NCBI GenBank assembly: GCA_031404455.1
Contig: JANNHP010000312.1
Location: 1-64,000 of the forward strand
DNA: 64,000 nucleotides
Direction of reading: 5' to 3'
From: JANNHP01 sp031404455
GTDB taxonomy: Bacteria > Planctomycetota > JAJSAM01 > JAJVHW01
A model generated the notes under the pieces. It searched no databases. It saw nothing but the letters and a program-made list of their open reading frames with translations, and was not told the DNA's origin. This document shows, piece after piece, positions 61,679 through 64,000 of the stretch. The translations under genes and the position numbers were made by a program. Each line of letters opens with the position of its first letter. The first letter of the stretch is position 1.

Positions 61679-62491
61679 CTGAGCGAGCACGACTCCGTCC
61701 TCGATGCCTACCTGCGCGACATCCAGCGCGTGCCGCTCCTCAGCGCCGCGGAGGAGCGCGAGCTCGCCATCCGGATCCGGACCGGCGACCTCGAGGCCAG
61801 GGAGCAGATGATCCGCGCGAACCTCCGACTCGTGGTGTCGATCGCGAAGGTCTACGGCCGCCGCGGCCTCTCGCTCCTCGACCTCATCGAAGAGGGCAAC
61901 ATCGGCCTCGTCCGCGCCGTGGAGCGTTTCGACCCCGCGCAGGAGTGCCGCTTCAGCACCTACGGCTCCTGGTGGATCAAGCAGTCGATCCGGCGCGCTC
62001 TCGTGAACACCACCAAGACCGTGCGCGTGCCGTCGTACATGGTCGAGATCATCTCCAAGCTGAAGAGCACGTCGTCGCGCCTCGAGGAGACGCTCGCGCG
62101 CCAGCCCACCCACGCCGAGATCGCCGAGGCGATGGGACTGCCCGCCGAGAACGTCGGACTGATCCGCAGGGCGATGCGCGCGGCGCGCGACGGCGCGCAA
62201 GCCATCTCGCTCGACGCGCTCACCGCGGAGCGCCGCGACATCGCCGACGAGCGCGGGAACCCGGAGGACGACACGTTCGACCCCGAGGAGTTGGCACAGC
62301 TCCAGGGTCTCCTCGACTCGATCGATCCGCGCGAAGCGGAAGTCCTCCGGCTGCGATTCGGTCTCGAGGACCACGCGCCGCTGACGCTGCGAGAGATCGG
62401 CAAGAAGCTCGGCATCTCGCGCGAGCGGGTCCGTCAGATCGAGAGCCGGGCGCTCCAGAAGCTGCACGCACGGATGACCGGCGCGTCGTGA
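61679..62491 (+). CDS. RNA polymerase sigma-70 factor (group 2-like)
   Basis: This 270-aa sigma factor has region 1.2 (DSVLDAYLRDIQRVPLLSAAEERELA), region 2 (LRLVVSIAKVYGRRGLSLLDLIEEGNIGLVRAVERFD, RFSTYGSWWIKQSIRRAL), region 3 and region 4 (LTLREIGKKLGISRERVRQIESRALQKL). It lacks region 1.1. Region 1.2 is complete only if the protein starts at CTG 61679, preceded by GAGGAGAGG; the first standard start is GTG 61730, which would cut region 1.2. Its promoter targets are probably close to those of the housekeeping sigma. Confidence 0.9.
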   Translation: MSEHDSVLDAYLRDIQRVPLLSAAEERELAIRIRTGDLEAREQMIRANLRLVVSIAKVYGRRGLSLLDLIEEGNIGLVRAVERFDPAQECRFSTYGSWWIKQSIRRALVNTTKTVRVPSYMVEIISKLKSTSSRLEETLARQPTHAEIAEAMGLPAENVGLIRRAMRAARDGAQAISLDALTAERRDIADERGNPEDDTFDPEELAQLQGLLDSIDPREAEVLRLRFGLEDHAPLTLREIGKKLGISRERVRQIESRALQKLHARMTGAS

Positions 62492-63681
62492 GTGCCCAGA
62501 CGGCGCCGGCGCTCGAGACCGACCGGCTCGACGGACCCGGGCCCGCTGCGCTCTACGTGCACGTCCCCTTCTGCGAGGCGAAGTGCAGCTACTGCGACTT
62601 CTACTCAGTCCCCCAGGGCGGCGTTCGCGAATCGCGGTACGTGGAGGCGCTCGCCGCCGAGGCGTCGGCGCGGTCACCCACGGGATTCGCGCCGAGGACC
62701 GTGTTCATCGGCGGCGGCACCCCGACGGCGCTCGGCGACGACGACTTCGCGCGTCTCCTCGCGCTCGTCCGCGAGATGACGCATCCCGGCGGCCGCCTCA
62801 TCGAGTGGACGATCGAAGCGAATCCCGGGAGCCTCACTCCGTGGAAAGCCCGCGCGATGGCCGACGCGGGCGTCACGCGGATCTCGCTCGGAGTCCAGAG
62901 CTTCGACGACGCCGTGCTGCGCTCCGTGGGTCGCGTGCACGACGCGCGCACCGCGCGCGAAGCGGTCGGCATCGCGCGCGCGTCGGGCGTGCCGTTCGTC
63001 TCGCTCGACCTCCTGTTCGCGATCCCGGGCCAGGGACTCGCGACGTTCGAGAACGATCTGCGCGAAGCGGTGGCGCTCGGCACGGACCACGTCTCGGCGT
63101 ACGCGCTCCTCTACGAGCACGGCACGACGATGGAGCGGCGCCGCGACGCGGGACTCGTCGAGCGCGAGGAGGAGGACATCGAGCTGACGATGATGCGCCG
63201 CGCCCGCGAGGTGCTCGGCGCAGCGGGCTTCGTCCGCTACGAGGTCTCGAACTTCGCCCGCCCCGGGCGCGAGTGTCTGCACAACATCAACTACTGGCGC
63301 AACGGCGAGTACCTGGGGCTCGGCGCCTCCGCGGCCGGGTACCTCGGCGGCGAGCGCCGCACGAACGTGGCTTCCTGGCGCGACTACGAGACTGCGGCGC
63401 TCGCGGGCAGCGACCCGGTGGCGTTCAGCGAACGCCTCGACGCCGGCCGTGCGATGGGGGAGGAGGTCATGCTGCGCCTGCGCATGGCCGAGGGGATGTC
63501 GCTCGCCGCGCTGTCGGCGCGATGGGGCATCGATGCGGCGGCCCGCTACGGCGCTCTCGTCGCGCGGTTCGCGCGCGCGGGACTGCTCGACGTCACGGAC
63601 GGCGGCGACCGTGTCGCGTTCGCGGAGCGCGGGCTCGAGGTGGCGGACGGGATCCTCGCGGAGTTCGTGGCGTCGGAGTAA
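62488..63681 (+). CDS. hemW: Heme chaperone HemW (radical SAM)
   Basis: This 397-aa radical-SAM protein carries the CEAKCSYC cluster motif (CX3CX2C, near residue 28) and binds heme in the HemW family. It shares LYVHVPFC, FIGGGTPTAL, WTIEANPGSLTP, RISLGVQSFDDAVLRSVGRVH and the HNINYWRNGEYLGLGASAAGYL motif, plus a C-terminal winged helix. HemW lacks the extra Cys of coproporphyrinogen oxidase HemN, and I see CX3CX2C without a following Cys, which favours HemW. GTG 62488 overlaps the sigma-factor stop. Confidence 0.9.
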   Translation: MSAQTAPALETDRLDGPGPAALYVHVPFCEAKCSYCDFYSVPQGGVRESRYVEALAAEASARSPTGFAPRTVFIGGGTPTALGDDDFARLLALVREMTHPGGRLIEWTIEANPGSLTPWKARAMADAGVTRISLGVQSFDDAVLRSVGRVHDARTAREAVGIARASGVPFVSLDLLFAIPGQGLATFENDLREAVALGTDHVSAYALLYEHGTTMERRRDAGLVEREEEDIELTMMRRAREVLGAAGFVRYEVSNFARPGRECLHNINYWRNGEYLGLGASAAGYLGGERRTNVASWRDYETAALAGSDPVAFSERLDAGRAMGEEVMLRLRMAEGMSLAALSARWGIDAAARYGALVARFARAGLLDVTDGGDRVAFAERGLEVADGILAEFVASE

Positions 63682-63708
63682 CGGCGGAAGAAATTCCGGA
63701 ATTCGGAT

Positions 63709-63724
63709 GACGCCTTTCGGCGTC
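63709..63724 (+). terminator. Hairpin downstream of hemW
   Basis: GACGCC and GGCGTC form a perfect 6-bp stem with a TTTC loop 27 bases after the hemW stop. No T-tract follows, so its role as a terminator is weakly supported. Confidence 0.4.
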
Positions 63725-63734
63725 CCGGACGGAC

Positions 63735-63974
63735 CTAGTCCGCATCGCTCACCACGCTTCGCGCCTGGCCGGCCTTTCGGGGCGATGGCTTCGTTGAGTC
63801 CCTTGCGAAGACCTGTCAAGGTCCGCGCTGCGGGCCTCGCCTTGCCCTCGACCCGAAATTCTCGGCCAGGACACTCTGTCCTCCGCATCGCGTCCCAAGC
63901 ATCGGCGGGTGATGCTGCAACCACCTGCGGTCCGGTCCGTTCTCGCGCGAACCCTGGTGAGCGATGCGGGCTAG
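63735..63974. mobile_element. MITE-like element with 20-bp terminal inverted repeats
   Basis: The left end CTAGTCCGCATCGCTCACCA (63735-63754) and the right end TGGTGAGCGATGCGGGCTAG (63955-63974) are inverted copies with one mismatch in 20. The element is 240 bp and codes for no transposase. Both ends carry CTAG, the target favoured by IS630-type elements, which duplicate the central TA. That makes a non-autonomous IS630/mariner-like element the best guess. I know of only this copy in the window. Confidence 0.55.
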
Positions 63975-64000
63975 TGATGTCGGCACTCTCGGGACGGCGC

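Larger units (their letters stand above)
63682..64000. other. Non-coding end of window with hairpin and MITE-like element
   Basis: I found no gene in this 319-bp stretch. It contains the hairpin at 63709-63724 and the inverted-repeat element at 63735-63974. Base composition is less GC-rich than the genes. Confidence 0.6.

Noticed and set aside
1..64000. tRNA, rRNA and CRISPR genes.
   Set aside because: I looked for tRNA T-arm motifs and for regularly spaced repeats and saw none. A covariance search would be the proper test.

Overview
The window is about 64 kb of very GC-rich DNA (roughly 70% by eye), almost fully coding. Its gene content suggests a planctomycete-like bacterium. The clues are a secreted protein with a Planctomycete-type cytochrome c module plus a PSCyt2-like region (7465-9327), a Tat-exported DUF1501/phosphatase-like protein followed by a ten-haem cytochrome fused to a propeller (46943-51103), and an eight-EF-hand secreted protein (51100-51936). 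The phylum is an inference. No rRNA or tRNA gene was seen.

Layout. Positions 1-3123 (minus strand) hold the start of an ATP synthase operon: atpZ, atpI-like, atpB, atpE, atpF and atpH, running off the left edge toward atpA. Positions 3356-7392 (plus) carry an amino-acid-type ABC importer, a C45-family Ntn-hydrolase lipoprotein, and cutA with an in-frame histone-H1-like tail. The planctomycete-type cytochrome protein, a higBA toxin-antitoxin pair and rtcB follow.

Positions 11570-44322 are dominated by a complete type VI secretion system (T6SS). The main block, 44322 down to 15797, is one co-directional minus-strand run: fha, a pseudokinase-like protein, tssJ, tssK, tssL, tssM, tagF, tssA, tssB, tssC, a second tssC, tagJ, tssE, tssF, tssG, tssH(clpV), hcp, vgrG, a small T6SS-linked protein and PAAR. 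All 13 core components are present. Convergent to its end is a TssB-TssC fusion protein (14315-15787). Divergent from that is a signal-less PI-PLC-like protein (12954-14000) that is a good candidate effector, with a TPR-methyltransferase behind it. FHA, TagF and the pseudokinase suggest post-translational control resembling the threonine phosphorylation pathway, but no PppA phosphatase was found.

Positions 44434-46848 hold a lipoprotein, a TrpF-like protein without the catalytic Cys, and two small proteins of unknown function. Positions 46943-51936 form a compact operon of exported proteins that may be linked to redox or electron transfer. After it come proline dehydrogenase, a NodU-type carbamoyltransferase, an acyl-CoA dehydrogenase, a membrane TPR-cyclophilin-like protein, and parB with a perfect parS site beside it. 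parA is not seen. The window ends with an ABC-2-like membrane protein, a metallophosphoesterase, a sugar-phosphate transferase, a group-2-like sigma factor, hemW, and a 240-bp element with 20-bp terminal inverted repeats at CTAG ends that resembles a MITE.

Several genes have a TAnnnT hexamer 6-8 nt before the start codon, which suggests leaderless transcription.
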